A stretch of DNA of 64,000 nt from an uncultured Halocynthiibacter sp. (GTDB lineage: Bacteria > Pseudomonadota > Alphaproteobacteria > Rhodobacterales > Rhodobacteraceae). The notes below the pieces were generated by a model. It saw nothing but the letters and a program-made list of their open reading frames with translations. It was not told where the DNA came from and searched no databases. How positions within the stretch are numbered: position 1 is the first letter of the stretch; each line of letters opens with the position of its first letter. The position numbers were made by a program, and so were the translations under genes. Positions 49,625-62,798 of this stretch are shown here, in pieces. The stretch covers positions 496,001 through 560,000 of the forward strand of contig CANNCD010000001.1 of the NCBI GenBank assembly GCA_947503035.1, in the 5' to 3' direction.

Positions 49625-51976
49625 ATGACTCGTGAACATTTCGGCCTGACGACTTCTTTGACATCATTTTATCAGGCCCCAAAGGTTGCACGTTATCTGC
49701 GCCAAACTGTGGCGATTGCCTGTCTTGGGGCGGCGACATTGGGCACGGCGGCGAACGCCCAGAGCTTTGGTTTTGGTGCGGTTAATGTGGATGGCAACCA
49801 ACGGATCGAGACATCGACAATCCTGACCTATCTTGGTTTGGCCGAGGGCGGCAGCATTTCCGCAGCCGCATTGAACGACGGCTATCAACGGATGATCCAA
49901 TCCGGCCTATTCGAAAGCGTCGAAATCATTCCAAACGGCAGCCGTCTTGATGTGGTTGTTGTTGAATACCCAACCGTGAACCGCGTCGCGATTGAAGGCA
50001 ATTCGTCCATCAAGGACGACGGTCTTTTGCCGATCCTAACGTCGCAATCACGCCGCGCCTATAACCCAAGCACGGTCCAGGCCGACGCCGAGATCATTCG
50101 CCAAGCTTACCAGCAAAAGGGTCTGTTGACCGCCGAGGTCGAACCCAAACTGATCCGCCGGTCCAACAACCGCGTTGATGTGGTGTTTGAGGTCTCTGAG
50201 GGGCGCAACACCGAGGTCGAACGTATCGGTTTCGTAGGCAACCGCGTTTATTCTGACCGCCGTTTGCGTCGCGTTTTGGACACAAAACAGGCGGGCTTCC
50301 TGCGGGTGATTGTGGGGCGTGATACGTTCTCTGAGGACCGCATCGCCTTTGACCGTCAGGTTCTGTCGGATTTCTATCAGTCGCGTGGTTTCGTGGATTT
50401 CCAAATCCTGTCGTCCACCCCCGAACTTAGCCGCGAACGCGACGGGTTCTTTGTGACCTTCAACGTCCAAGAGGGCCAGTCCTTTGATTTTGGCGAGATC
50501 ACCGTGGTGTCCGAAATCGACGACATTGATGCCGACGAATACTTTAAGGCGCTGCGTCTGCGCAGCGGCACGACCTATAACCCTGCTGTGATCGACAGCA
50601 ACATTTCACGTCTCGAAGCGCTGGCAACCAAGCAGAACAAACAATTCGTTCGGGTCGAGCCACGCGTGATCCGCAATGACGCGGACCTGACGCTTGATAT
50701 CGAATTTGTCATTTCCCGCGGCCCACGCGTCTTTGTGGAACGGATCGACATCGAGGGCAATAACACCACGCTTGATCGTGTTATTCGCCGCCAGTTCAAC
50801 ACCGTCGAGGGTGATCCGTTCAACCCAACAGCGATCCGTGCCGCTGCGAACCGCGTGCGTGCGCTTGGCTTCTTTGCCAACTCCGACGTGAACACCCGCG
50901 AAGGCTCTGCTCCTGATCAGGTGATCGTTGATGTGGATGTGACCGAAACAACCACCGGTTCGTTCTCCTTTGGCGGGAACTACTCATCTGATGATGGTTT
51001 CGGTCTTGTCGGGAGCTTTAGCCAATCTAACTTCTTGGGGCGCGGCCAAAGCCTAAGCTTTTCTGTGAATACATCCGCCGATAGCCGCGCGGCCAGCCTG
51101 AACTTCCGTGAACCCGCATTCCTTGGCCGCAACGTCGCCTTTGGTCTTGGGTTTTCCTATGGCACAACGACCAACTCTACATCTGGATACGATATTGAAC
51201 GTTTGTCGTTCTCGCCGTCTTTGACCTTCCCGCTTGGCGATAATTCGCGCCTGTCGGTCAACTATGCTTATAGTGATGTGACACTTTCCGACGTGGATGC
51301 AACGGACAGTTCGCCAATTCTGGTCGCCGAAGAGGGCCAGATTGCCTCGCATTCGGTTGGCTATAACTATAGCTTTGATAACCGTCGCAGTGGTCTGAAC
51401 CCGACGGCTGGGTTGATCTTTGAATTTGGCCAGAGTTACACCGGCTTTACTGGTGATGTGGAATTCGTTGAAACCACCGCCCGTTTGGGGGCACAAACCG
51501 CTGTTTTCAACGAAGAGGTGACCCTGCGCGCCGAATTCGAAGGCGGGGCATTGAACCTGCTGGACGGCAGCACGCGGATTACCGACCGGTATTCCCTGAA
51601 CTCAAGCAAGTTGCGTGGCTTTGCGGCCGGCGGTGTTGGGCCGCGTGACACGAATGCCACCAACGAAGATTTCCTTGGCGGTAAGTACTTTGCTGTTGCC
51701 CGGTTTGATGCGGAATTCCCATTCGGTCTTCCTGAGGAATATGGTCTGAGCGGCGGCGTCTTTGCTGATTTCGGCTCGGTCTGGGGGCTTGATGATGTGT
51801 CCGGCACAGGCGGTGTAGACGTCGACGATAGCTTCCGCTTGCGATCTGCTGTTGGTGTTTCCGTTTTGTGGGACACGGCCATCGGCCCGCTTCGCTTTAA
51901 CTTTAGTAAAGCGCTCATGAAGGAAGATTATGACGAGGAACGTCAATTCGATGTGACGATCTCGACCAGCTTCTAG
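49625..51976 (+). CDS. bamA: outer membrane protein assembly factor BamA
   Basis: A 783-residue Omp85 protein that inserts beta-barrels in the outer membrane. A long signal region (VARYLRQTVAIACLGAATLGTAANA, cleavage near residue 45) is followed by five POTRA domains (about 48-420) and a 16-strand barrel with the terminal FNFSKALMKEDYDEERQFDVTISTSF signature. ATG 49625 is chosen; an in-frame TTG 27 bases upstream gives an unlikely start. BamE is at 27169. It is followed one base later by ompH. Confidence 0.97.
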   Translation: MTREHFGLTTSLTSFYQAPKVARYLRQTVAIACLGAATLGTAANAQSFGFGAVNVDGNQRIETSTILTYLGLAEGGSISAAALNDGYQRMIQSGLFESVEIIPNGSRLDVVVVEYPTVNRVAIEGNSSIKDDGLLPILTSQSRRAYNPSTVQADAEIIRQAYQQKGLLTAEVEPKLIRRSNNRVDVVFEVSEGRNTEVERIGFVGNRVYSDRRLRRVLDTKQAGFLRVIVGRDTFSEDRIAFDRQVLSDFYQSRGFVDFQILSSTPELSRERDGFFVTFNVQEGQSFDFGEITVVSEIDDIDADEYFKALRLRSGTTYNPAVIDSNISRLEALATKQNKQFVRVEPRVIRNDADLTLDIEFVISRGPRVFVERIDIEGNNTTLDRVIRRQFNTVEGDPFNPTAIRAAANRVRALGFFANSDVNTREGSAPDQVIVDVDVTETTTGSFSFGGNYSSDDGFGLVGSFSQSNFLGRGQSLSFSVNTSADSRAASLNFREPAFLGRNVAFGLGFSYGTTTNSTSGYDIERLSFSPSLTFPLGDNSRLSVNYAYSDVTLSDVDATDSSPILVAEEGQIASHSVGYNYSFDNRRSGLNPTAGLIFEFGQSYTGFTGDVEFVETTARLGAQTAVFNEEVTLRAEFEGGALNLLDGSTRITDRYSLNSSKLRGFAAGGVGPRDTNATNEDFLGGKYFAVARFDAEFPFGLPEEYGLSGGVFADFGSVWGLDDVSGTGGVDVDDSFRLRSAVGVSVLWDTAIGPLRFNFSKALMKEDYDEERQFDVTISTSF

Positions 51977-51977
51977 A

Positions 51978-52544
51978 ATGATGATGGGGGCTTTTCTTCG
52001 CTTTTCTTGTGTTGCTCTTTTGGGCCTTGGCATGACCACGTTCACGCCAAAGGCCCAAGACGCGGCGACGCCGGTCACGCAGGTCTCATCTGTGGCCGTG
52101 ATCGAAGTTGATCGGATGTTCGCGGATTCTCTTTGGGGGCAACGGGTTGCGGCAGATATCCAAGCCGCAGTGAACGACCTAGAAGAGCAAAATCGCCAAC
52201 TTGAAACCGACCTTGCCGTGGAAGAGTCAAACCTGACCGAGATGCGCCTGTCCATGGAACCGGCCGAATTTTCGGCCCTTGCGGATGCCTTTGATGAAAA
52301 GGTTCGCGCCATTCGTACCGCGACCGAGAACAAAGTTTCCGCGCTTAACCAGCTTCAACAGTCCGAGTTCGCACGCTTTAGAACACGCAGCGAACCGGTT
52401 TTGGTAGAGGTCGCGAGCGAAATGAACGCGAGCGTCGTGATGGACAAAAGAAGCGTTTACCTGTCTTTGGACGCGGTGGATATCACGGATCGCGTGGTTT
52501 CGCGGATTGATTCAACCTTTGGCGACGGATCGACCCCAGAATAG
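51978..52544 (+). CDS. OmpH/Skp-family periplasmic chaperone
   Basis: A 188-residue periplasmic chaperone escorting unfolded outer-membrane proteins to BAM. N-terminal hydrophobic signal segment (FLRFSCVALLGLGMTTFT), an N-terminal beta piece VSSVAVIEVDRMFADSLWGQRVA, and a long coiled coil from about 60 to 135 (NDLEEQNRQLETDLAVEESNLTEMR) matching the Skp tentacles. It begins one base after bamA. Standard bamA-skp order. Divergent sequence is typical of this family. Confidence 0.9.
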   Translation: MMMGAFLRFSCVALLGLGMTTFTPKAQDAATPVTQVSSVAVIEVDRMFADSLWGQRVAADIQAAVNDLEEQNRQLETDLAVEESNLTEMRLSMEPAEFSALADAFDEKVRAIRTATENKVSALNQLQQSEFARFRTRSEPVLVEVASEMNASVVMDKRSVYLSLDAVDITDRVVSRIDSTFGDGSTPE

Positions 52545-52660
52545 CACTGGCGTCTCTTGTCTCAGCTGTCTGAAATGGGTATCAATTCAGCCAATCGTAT
52601 GTTTATACGCGCCCCTGCCGCGGCACCGAAATGCTGTGCCAGAAAGTTAAAGAGAGTAGC

Positions 52661-53119
52661 ATGACCAATCCAATCACCGAAGCCGACTTTGATCTGATCA
52701 CACGCATCATTCCGCACCGCTACCCGTTTCTGTTGATCGACAAAGTACGCGACATCGAATACGGCGAACGCGCGGTTGGTATCAAAAACGTCACCTGCAA
52801 CGAGCCACATTTTCAGGGTCACTTCCCTGGTGCGCCGATCATGCCTGGTGTGACCATCGTCGAAGCTATGGCCCAGACATCCGCCGTTTTGGTTGGTCTG
52901 ACGCTTGATCTGGTCGATAAACCGTTGTTGGTGTATTTCATGTCCATCGACAAATGTAAGTTCCGTCGCAAGGTTGTTCCGGGTGATGTTCTGGAGATGG
53001 AAGTCAAAGTGAAACGCGGCGGCTCTAAGATCTGGAAATTCGAAGGCACAGCCCGTGTCGAAGGTGAAGTCGCGGCACAGGCCGAATTCACCGCGATGAT
53101 TGACCTACAGGAAGAGTAA
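52661..53119 (+). CDS. fabZ: 3-hydroxyacyl-ACP dehydratase FabZ
   Basis: A 152-residue hotdog-fold enzyme dehydrating 3-hydroxyacyl-ACP in fatty acid elongation. The catalytic His is in [15 protein letters not shown] near residue 58 with Glu in [13 protein letters not shown] 52661 is selected because AGAGAG precedes it and family N-termini start near TEADFDLI; an upstream ATG at 52631 lies in a poorly conserved stretch. It competes with lpxA for the 3-hydroxyacyl-ACP pool, and the two lie three bases apart. Confidence 0.96.
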   Translation: MTNPITEADFDLITRIIPHRYPFLLIDKVRDIEYGERAVGIKNVTCNEPHFQGHFPGAPIMPGVTIVEAMAQTSAVLVGLTLDLVDKPLLVYFMSIDKCKFRRKVVPGDVLEMEVKVKRGGSKIWKFEGTARVEGEVAAQAEFTAMIDLQEE

Positions 53120-53122
53120 AAC

Positions 53123-53920
53123 GTGGCAATTCACCCCGACGCGACCGTCCATCCCCATGCCGTAATCGAAGAAGGTGCAGAGATCGCCGCCGGTGTCACC
53201 ATCGGCCCGTTCTGTGTGGTCGGCCCTCAGGTCAAGTTGGCCAAAGGGGTTGAACTACGGTCACATGTGGTCGTGACGGGGGATACGTTTATTGACGAAG
53301 ACACGGTCGTGTTTCCGTTCTCGTCCATCGGTGAGATTCCTCAGGATCTTAAGTTTTCGGGTGAAGAGACGCGTCTAACCATCGGTAAACGAAATAGAAT
53401 TCGTGAACACGTCACGATGAATACTGGCACAGAAGGTGGCGGTGGTCTGACGTCAATTGGCGATGATGGTCTGTTTATGGCGGGCTGTCACGTCGCACAT
53501 GACGTGCATATCGGCAACCGCGTGATTGTCGTCAATAGCTCGGCCGTGGCGGGGCATTGCGTGATTGAAGACGACGTTATCATCGGCGGTCTGTCCGGTA
53601 TCCACCAATGGGTTCGTATTGGTCGTGGCGCAATCATCGGCGCAGTGTCGATGGTGACGAACGACGTTCTGCCCTATGGCCTCGTTCAGGGGCCGCGCGG
53701 TGAACTGGACGGGTTGAACCTTGTTGGGTTGAAACGGCGTGGCGTTGATCGTGGTGATATCACCGCGTTGCGCGCCGCGTTGCAAATGCTGCGTCAGGGG
53801 GATGGGGCGTTCAAAGATCGCGCCGAACGTCTTGGCGATGAAACCGAGAGCAAATACGTCAAAGAAATCGTTGATTTCATCATGGGCGAGAGCGATCGCG
53901 GCTTCTTGGTGCCGCGTTAA
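53123..53920 (+). CDS. lpxA: UDP-N-acetylglucosamine acyltransferase
   Basis: A 265-residue left-handed beta-helix acyltransferase, first step of lipid A synthesis. Hexapeptide repeats run through the first 190 residues (IAAGVTIGPFCVVGP, GNRVIVVNSSAVAGHCVIED); the catalytic His is in FMAGCHVAHDVHIGN near 125. The start is GTG 53123, following the fabZ stop directly. Length matches E. coli LpxA (262). The neighbours lpxI and lpxB follow. Confidence 0.97.
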   Translation: MAIHPDATVHPHAVIEEGAEIAAGVTIGPFCVVGPQVKLAKGVELRSHVVVTGDTFIDEDTVVFPFSSIGEIPQDLKFSGEETRLTIGKRNRIREHVTMNTGTEGGGGLTSIGDDGLFMAGCHVAHDVHIGNRVIVVNSSAVAGHCVIEDDVIIGGLSGIHQWVRIGRGAIIGAVSMVTNDVLPYGLVQGPRGELDGLNLVGLKRRGVDRGDITALRAALQMLRQGDGAFKDRAERLGDETESKYVKEIVDFIMGESDRGFLVPR

Positions 53921-53922
53921 CC

Positions 53923-54714
53923 ATGGCGGACCGTTTGGCCATTTTGGCAGGGGCCGGTGCATTGCCACGGCTGTTGGCCGAGCATGATCCGGCTGCATTT
54001 GTGGTGACTTTTGCCGGTACTGCTAATGATGTGACATCGAACTATGAGGCCTCATTCGAGAAATTGGGCGGGCTGTTCAAAACGTTGCGGGGGCAGGGCG
54101 TCAGCCGTGTCTGTTTCGGCGGCGGGCTCGTGCGCCCTGCGCTTAATCCGTTGCGCTTTGATGCAACGATGCTGCGTCTCGCTCCGCGGTTGATGGCGGC
54201 GATGAAGACCGGCGATGATGCGATCCTGCGCCTTGTGGTCGAGATATTTGAGGATGCGGGGTTTGAGGTCGTCGGGGCTCATGATGTGCGTCCCGATCTT
54301 CTGGCCGGAAACGGGTTGATCGCGGGTCCAAAACCAAAATCCGACGCCATGCTTGATATCGCCCGCGCCCATGACATTTTGGCGGCTTTGTCGCCGTTGG
54401 ATGTGGGGCAAGGCTGTGTTGTGGCCGGTGGTTTGTGCCACGGGATTGAGACGCTTCAGGGGACGGATGCGCTATTGGAATTCGTGGCGAACCAGCCGCT
54501 GAAGGGGCGTGGTGTTCTTCTTAAGCGGTTGAAGATTGGGCAGGAAACCCGCATCGATATGCCGACGATTGGCCCGCGTACCCTGCGCAAGGCGGCGGCG
54601 TCGGGACTTGCAGGTATTTGCGTTCAGGCCGGTGGGGCGTTGATCGTGGAACGACCAATTGTCGAGGCTTTGGCCAAGGATTTGGGCGTGTTTGTTTACG
54701 GCGAGGATATGTGA
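53923..54714 (+). CDS. lpxI: UDP-2,3-diacylglucosamine diphosphatase LpxI
   Basis: A 263-residue enzyme hydrolysing UDP-2,3-diacylglucosamine to lipid X, replacing LpxH in alphaproteobacteria. The DUF1009/LpxI family pattern is visible: LAILAGAGALPRLLAE at the start, GDDAILRLVVEIFEDAGFEVVGAHDV near 88, GPKPKSDAMLDIARAHDILAALSPLDVGQGCVV near 130, and RIDMPTIGPRT near 210 holding the essential Asp. Its stop overlaps the lpxB start by one base (TGATG). Confidence 0.96.
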   Translation: MADRLAILAGAGALPRLLAEHDPAAFVVTFAGTANDVTSNYEASFEKLGGLFKTLRGQGVSRVCFGGGLVRPALNPLRFDATMLRLAPRLMAAMKTGDDAILRLVVEIFEDAGFEVVGAHDVRPDLLAGNGLIAGPKPKSDAMLDIARAHDILAALSPLDVGQGCVVAGGLCHGIETLQGTDALLEFVANQPLKGRGVLLKRLKIGQETRIDMPTIGPRTLRKAAASGLAGICVQAGGALIVERPIVEALAKDLGVFVYGEDM

Positions 54715-55859
54715 TGAAGGTGTTCTTGATCGCAGGGGAATCCTCGGGGGATAAGCTGGGTGCGGCCTTGATGGCGGGTCTGAAAACGCTTGTTCCGGAC
54801 GTGGAATTCGTCGGCGTCGGCGGCCCCTTGATGGAGGCCGAGGGCATGCAAAGCCGGTTCCCCATGTCCGAATTGTCGGTCATGGGCATCGCCGAGATCC
54901 TGCCGAAATATCGTGCCCTGAAACGTCGTATTGCCGAGACGGCCGATGCGGTTTTGGCCGAAAATCCCGATGTGATGATCACAATTGACAGCCCCGATTT
55001 CTGCCTACGGGTTGCCAAAATTGTGAAGGCGTACAGTGACTTACGCACCGTTCATTATGTGGCGCCGTCCGTCTGGGCATGGCGCGAAGGACGTGCCGTC
55101 AAAATGGCCAAGGTCATCGATCATGTGCTGGCGTTGTTGCCGTTTGAGCCCCCCTATATGGAGGCGGTCGGCATGCGCTGTGACTTTGTCGGCCATCCGG
55201 TTGTGGCCGAGGAACGCGCCGATGATGCATCGGGTGCTGCGTGGCGTCGTGCGGTTGGCATTGACGATGCGCCGATGATCCTTGCCCTTCCGGGCAGTCG
55301 TCGTGGCGAGGTCACGCGGTTGGCACCGACCTTTGCAGAGGCATTGAAAACCGTTGTGGACCGCCACCCGAACGCCCGTGTGGTCGTGCCGACCGTGCCG
55401 CATTTGGAAACCATGGTCCGCGAATTGACCGCCGATTGGGCCGGTGATCCGGTGGTGATCTGCAATGATATGGACGCGAAACGCGCGGCCTTTGCGGCGG
55501 CGGATATTGCGCTTGCGGCGTCGGGGACGGTGTCCTTGGAATTGGCGGCGAATGAAACGCCGATGGTCATCGCCTATGACATGAATTGGTTCAGCCGCCA
55601 GATCATCAAGCGGATGCTGAAAATCGATACGGTGACCTTGGTCAATCTGGTGTCGGAAACGCGCGCGGTGCCTGAATTGCTGGGCGAGGACTGCGAAGCG
55701 GATATGATCGCAGCGACCCTTTTGGATGTGATGCACAACCCCAAGGACCAAGTGGCGGCGATGAATGTCACCATGGATCGTCTGGGCCGCGGTGGTGATG
55801 CCCCCGGTTTGCGGGCCGCACAGGCGGTTCTGGATGGTATAAAGGCGAAAAATCGCTAG
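54714..55859 (+). CDS. lpxB: lipid-A-disaccharide synthase
   Basis: A 381-residue GT19 glycosyltransferase joining lipid X and UDP-diacylglucosamine. N-terminal VFLIAGESSGDKLGAALMAGL, the DSPDFCLRVAK and HYVAPSVWAWREGRA motifs near 90-130, and GSRRGEV near 195 and ALAASGTVSLELA near 265 are diagnostic. ATG 54714 is fixed by family N-termini and the TGATG overlap with lpxI; an upstream extension lies inside lpxI. Last gene of the envelope run, convergent with mnmA. Confidence 0.97.
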   Translation: MKVFLIAGESSGDKLGAALMAGLKTLVPDVEFVGVGGPLMEAEGMQSRFPMSELSVMGIAEILPKYRALKRRIAETADAVLAENPDVMITIDSPDFCLRVAKIVKAYSDLRTVHYVAPSVWAWREGRAVKMAKVIDHVLALLPFEPPYMEAVGMRCDFVGHPVVAEERADDASGAAWRRAVGIDDAPMILALPGSRRGEVTRLAPTFAEALKTVVDRHPNARVVVPTVPHLETMVRELTADWAGDPVVICNDMDAKRAAFAAADIALAASGTVSLELAANETPMVIAYDMNWFSRQIIKRMLKIDTVTLVNLVSETRAVPELLGEDCEADMIAATLLDVMHNPKDQVAAMNVTMDRLGRGGDAPGLRAAQAVLDGIKAKNR

Positions 55860-55924
55860 ATTTCCCACCCTTGCGTCGATCCCCTCATGGATGACCGAAA
55901 AATTAACCCTGAATGAACCGCGCG

Positions 55925-57070
55925 TTAATACCCGCGCCAGATCCAGCCGCCGCCAAAGATGCGGGATGTGTCGCCGTCGTAGAACACACAGGCCTGACCG
56001 GGGGCGACGCCTTCTTCGGCGACGATCAATTCCACGGTGGCCTCGGTCGCGGAAATCGGACGCACGATTGCCTCGCGTGGGGGGCGGGTGGAGCGGACTT
56101 TGACCTCGATATGCCATTCGTCGCGGCTTTCGAATGGTTCATCGCCGAGCCAGTTGATTTCGCGCACAGGCACGGTGCGTGTGGTCAGCGCCTCTTTGGG
56201 GCCAACGACAACGTGACGGTGTTCAGGGTCCAGCTTCACCACATAAAGCGGTTCGGCCAAGCCCCCGATGCCAAGGCCGCGACGCTGACCAATGGTATAG
56301 TGGATCACGCCGTTATGTTTGCCCAGAACCGTGCCGTCCATATCGACGATATCACCGGGATCGGCGGCGTCTGGACGCAGCTTTTCGATGACGGCGGCAT
56401 AGTTCCCATCGGGCACAAAACAGATGTCTTGGCTGTCGGGCTTATCGGCCACAGCCAGCCCGTGTTTCTTGGCCAGTTCGCGCGTGGCTTCTTTGTTCGG
56501 CAGATGGCCGAGCGGGAACCGCAGGAAGTCGAGCTGTTCCGGTGTGGTAGAGAACAGGAAGTAGCTCTGATCCTTGGCGGCATCGGCGGCACAGTGCAGT
56601 TCCGCACCGGCGTCGCCCACCATGCGCTGGATATAGTGACCGGTCGCCATACAGTCCGCATCAAGGTCCTTGGCGGTTTCCAACAGGTCCTTGAACTTCA
56701 CCCGTTCATTACAACGGATACAGGGCACAGGCGTCGCGCCGGCCAGATAGCTGTCGGCGAATTCGTCAATCACGGCGTCCTTAAAGATGTTCTCGTAATC
56801 CAGAACATAGTGTGGGAACCCCATTTCCTCGGCCACGCGGCGGGCATCGTGAATGTCGACACCGGCACAGCAGGCGCCCTTTTTGGCGAGTGCCGCCCCG
56901 TGGTCATACAGTTGAAGCGTCACGCCCACCACATCATAGCCCTGTTCGGCCAACATCGCCGCGACAACCGAGCTGTCGACGCCACCAGACATGGCCACCA
57001 CAACACGGGTGTCTTCTGGGCGCTTGGCAAAGCCAAGGGAATTGATCGGATGCGTGGTTTCGACGGTCAT
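55925..57070 (-). CDS. mnmA: tRNA 2-thiouridine(34) synthase MnmA
   Basis: A 381-residue enzyme that thiolates U34 of tRNA-Lys, Glu and Gln. PP-loop [12 protein letters not shown] near residue 30; the active cysteines lie in [12 protein letters not shown] near 118 and [13 protein letters not shown] near 218; C-terminal beta-barrel domain with the [34 protein letters not shown] end. Slightly longer N-terminus than E. coli. It is divergent from sciP by 123 bp and converges with lpxB. Confidence 0.97.
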   Translation of the reverse strand: MTVETTHPINSLGFAKRPEDTRVVVAMSGGVDSSVVAAMLAEQGYDVVGVTLQLYDHGAALAKKGACCAGVDIHDARRVAEEMGFPHYVLDYENIFKDAVIDEFADSYLAGATPVPCIRCNERVKFKDLLETAKDLDADCMATGHYIQRMVGDAGAELHCAADAAKDQSYFLFSTTPEQLDFLRFPLGHLPNKEATRELAKKHGLAVADKPDSQDICFVPDGNYAAVIEKLRPDAADPGDIVDMDGTVLGKHNGVIHYTIGQRRGLGIGGLAEPLYVVKLDPEHRHVVVGPKEALTTRTVPVREINWLGDEPFESRDEWHIEVKVRSTRPPREAIVRPISATEATVELIVAEEGVAPGQACVFYDGDTSRIFGGGWIWRGY

Positions 57071-57193
57071 TGGGGAATCCTTAAGAATATAGATTGGAAT
57101 ATAGGAAAACCTTAGGAACTAACAAGGGCCGGTTTCACGCATCATTAAGGCTGTCGCGTCAGGGTGATCCCGTGAAATCATGAGGGGATAGAG

Positions 57194-57472
57194 ATGTTCT
57201 TGAAAAAGGTTGATGGCCCACGGACCGTCAAATTGCCAGACGGCACATATATGACACGCGCCGATTTGCCCGAGGCCGCGACCCGACGCTGGGTCGCAAG
57301 CCGCAAGGCCGCCGTGGTTAAGGGCGTGGTCTTTGGCCTGATTCCATTGGAAGAGGCGTTGGAAATCTATGGTCTGACCGAAGAGGAATTCGATTCGTGG
57401 CGATCCGCGATTGCACGCCATGGCGAAGGCGCATTGAAAAGCACAAGTTTACAACGCTATAGACAACTTTGA
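57194..57472 (+). CDS. sciP: CtrA inhibitor SciP (DUF1153)
   Basis: A 92-residue helix-turn-helix protein of the DUF1153 family. In Caulobacter SciP binds CtrA and blocks its recruitment of RNA polymerase. The motif RADLPEAATRRWVASRKAAVVKGVVFGLIPLEEALEIYGLTEEEFDSWRSAI spans nearly the whole protein. It sits directly upstream of ctrA, with 94 bp in between, so regulator and inhibitor are genetic neighbours. A good GAGGGG site precedes ATG 57194. Confidence 0.93.
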   Translation: MFLKKVDGPRTVKLPDGTYMTRADLPEAATRRWVASRKAAVVKGVVFGLIPLEEALEIYGLTEEEFDSWRSAIARHGEGALKSTSLQRYRQL

Positions 57473-57510
57473 GTTGTTTGGTCTATCGTTGTAACATTGG
57501 TAACGTGTGA

Positions 57511-57533
57511 TTAACTATTTTGGTTAAGGTTAA
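57511..57533 (+). promoter_or_regulatory. TTAA cluster upstream of ctrA
   Basis: Three TTAA motifs occur at 57511-57514, 57524-57527 and 57530-57533, within 55 bp of the ctrA start. None is at the exact seven-base spacing of a full CtrA box (spacings are nine and two), but TTAAC and GTTAA form an inverted pair separated by seven bases. Possible CtrA autoregulatory half-sites; the first 12 bases recur upstream of the 62671 peptide gene. Confidence 0.4.
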
Positions 57534-57566
57534 TGAGTAAGAGGGCAATTTCTAGCGGAGTAACGT

Positions 57567-58280
57567 ATGCGCGTTCTATTAGTCGAAGATGATCCAACAA
57601 CGTCAAAAAGCATTGAATTGATGCTGACCCACGCCAACCTGAACGTGTATTGCACGGATCTTGGCGAAGAAGGGGTCGATCTGGCGAAATTATATGATTA
57701 CGATTTGATCCTTTTGGATCTTAACCTACCAGATATGAACGGTCACGAGGTGCTGCGCCAGCTGCGTCTTGCCCGTATTGAAACGCCGATTTTGATCCTG
57801 TCTGGCGAAGACGATACGGAAAATAAGATCAAAGGATTCGGTTTTGGGGCCGATGATTACCTGACAAAACCTTTCCACCGCGAAGAACTGGTTGCGCGTA
57901 TTCACGCGATTATTCGTCGTTCCAAAGGTCACTCACAATCTGTGATCCGCACTGGCCATATTTCTGTGAACCTTGATGCCAAAACCGTAAGTGTCGGTGG
58001 CCGTACCGTGCACCTCACTGGCAAAGAATACCAAATGTTGGAGCTTCTTTCCCTACGCAAGGGCACAACATTGACCAAGGAAATGTTCCTGAACCACCTT
58101 TATGGCGGCATGGACGAACCCGAATTGAAGATCATCGATGTGTTCATCTGTAAGCTTCGCAAGAAACTGAGCGAAGCGACAGACGGCGAAAACTATATCG
58201 AAACCGTATGGGGCCGTGGCTATGTTCTGCGCGATCCTGATCCGGTTGAGGCCGCTGCGCCCGTGGCAATCGGCGCGTAA
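57567..58280 (+). CDS. ctrA: cell-cycle response regulator CtrA
   Basis: A 237-residue OmpR-type response regulator. Receiver domain residues 1-120: acidic Asp8/Asp9 in VEDDP, phosphorylated Asp51 ([13 protein letters not shown]) and the switch Lys in YLTKPF near 104; winged-helix DNA-binding domain 130-230 ([44 protein letters not shown]). In Rhodobacterales CtrA controls flagella and gene transfer agents rather than being essential. A CtrA-type box lies at 2168 in this window. Confidence 0.98.
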   Translation: MRVLLVEDDPTTSKSIELMLTHANLNVYCTDLGEEGVDLAKLYDYDLILLDLNLPDMNGHEVLRQLRLARIETPILILSGEDDTENKIKGFGFGADDYLTKPFHREELVARIHAIIRRSKGHSQSVIRTGHISVNLDAKTVSVGGRTVHLTGKEYQMLELLSLRKGTTLTKEMFLNHLYGGMDEPELKIIDVFICKLRKKLSEATDGENYIETVWGRGYVLRDPDPVEAAAPVAIGA

Positions 58281-58324
58281 TTTCGCGTTTCGCACATCTT
58301 CTACTGGACCTCTCAAGGGCGTGA

Positions 58325-62577
<4,253 letters not shown>

Positions 62578-62584
62578 CTATTTT

Positions 62585-62652
62585 GTTCGCAAATGTTCTC
62601 ATAAAGTTCTTTACTTTGGTTAACCAAAATGAGAACAAAGTGACAACAGAAC
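62585..62652 (+). promoter_or_regulatory. LexA-type half-site array
   Basis: Five half-sites lie before the peptide gene at 62671: GTTC at 62585, 62595 and 62606, and GAAC at 62633 and 62649. The pair 62595-62598 and 62606-62609 is separated by exactly seven bases, the alphaproteobacterial LexA box GTTC-N7-GTTC. A 14-bp palindrome TTTGGTTAACCAAA (62615-62628) with a TTAAC core lies between. GTTCTCAT (62595) also mirrors ATGAGAAC (62629-62636). LexA binding is inferred. Confidence 0.55.
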
Positions 62653-62670
62653 AACGCAGGAGACGACAAG

Positions 62671-62790
62671 ATGACCCAGATCAAATCAGTCCTACAGAGA
62701 TCTAAGTCCACATTCATTCAGGATTTCGCCGGCGCAGCCGCCATTTCCGTAATGCTCTATGTCGCGCTCCATTTGCCAAGTTTTGCTTAA
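62671..62790 (+). CDS. 39-aa membrane peptide, putatively SOS-regulated
   Basis: A 39-codon gene: a basic N-terminal half (MTQIKSVLQRSKSTFIQDF) and a hydrophobic C-terminal helix (AGAAAISVMLYVALHLPSFA) give a single-pass inner-membrane peptide. AGGAGA stands eight bases before ATG 62671. Small proteins of this shape are familiar in Rhodobacteraceae but without a known function. The LexA-type box 60 bp upstream makes an SOS-induced peptide plausible; Caulobacter's SidA, a 29-residue membrane peptide that blocks division under SOS, is a precedent in kind, not a homologue. A structured 3' region and strong terminator follow. Confidence 0.75.
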   Translation: MTQIKSVLQRSKSTFIQDFAGAAAISVMLYVALHLPSFA

Positions 62791-62798
62791 CCTTACTG

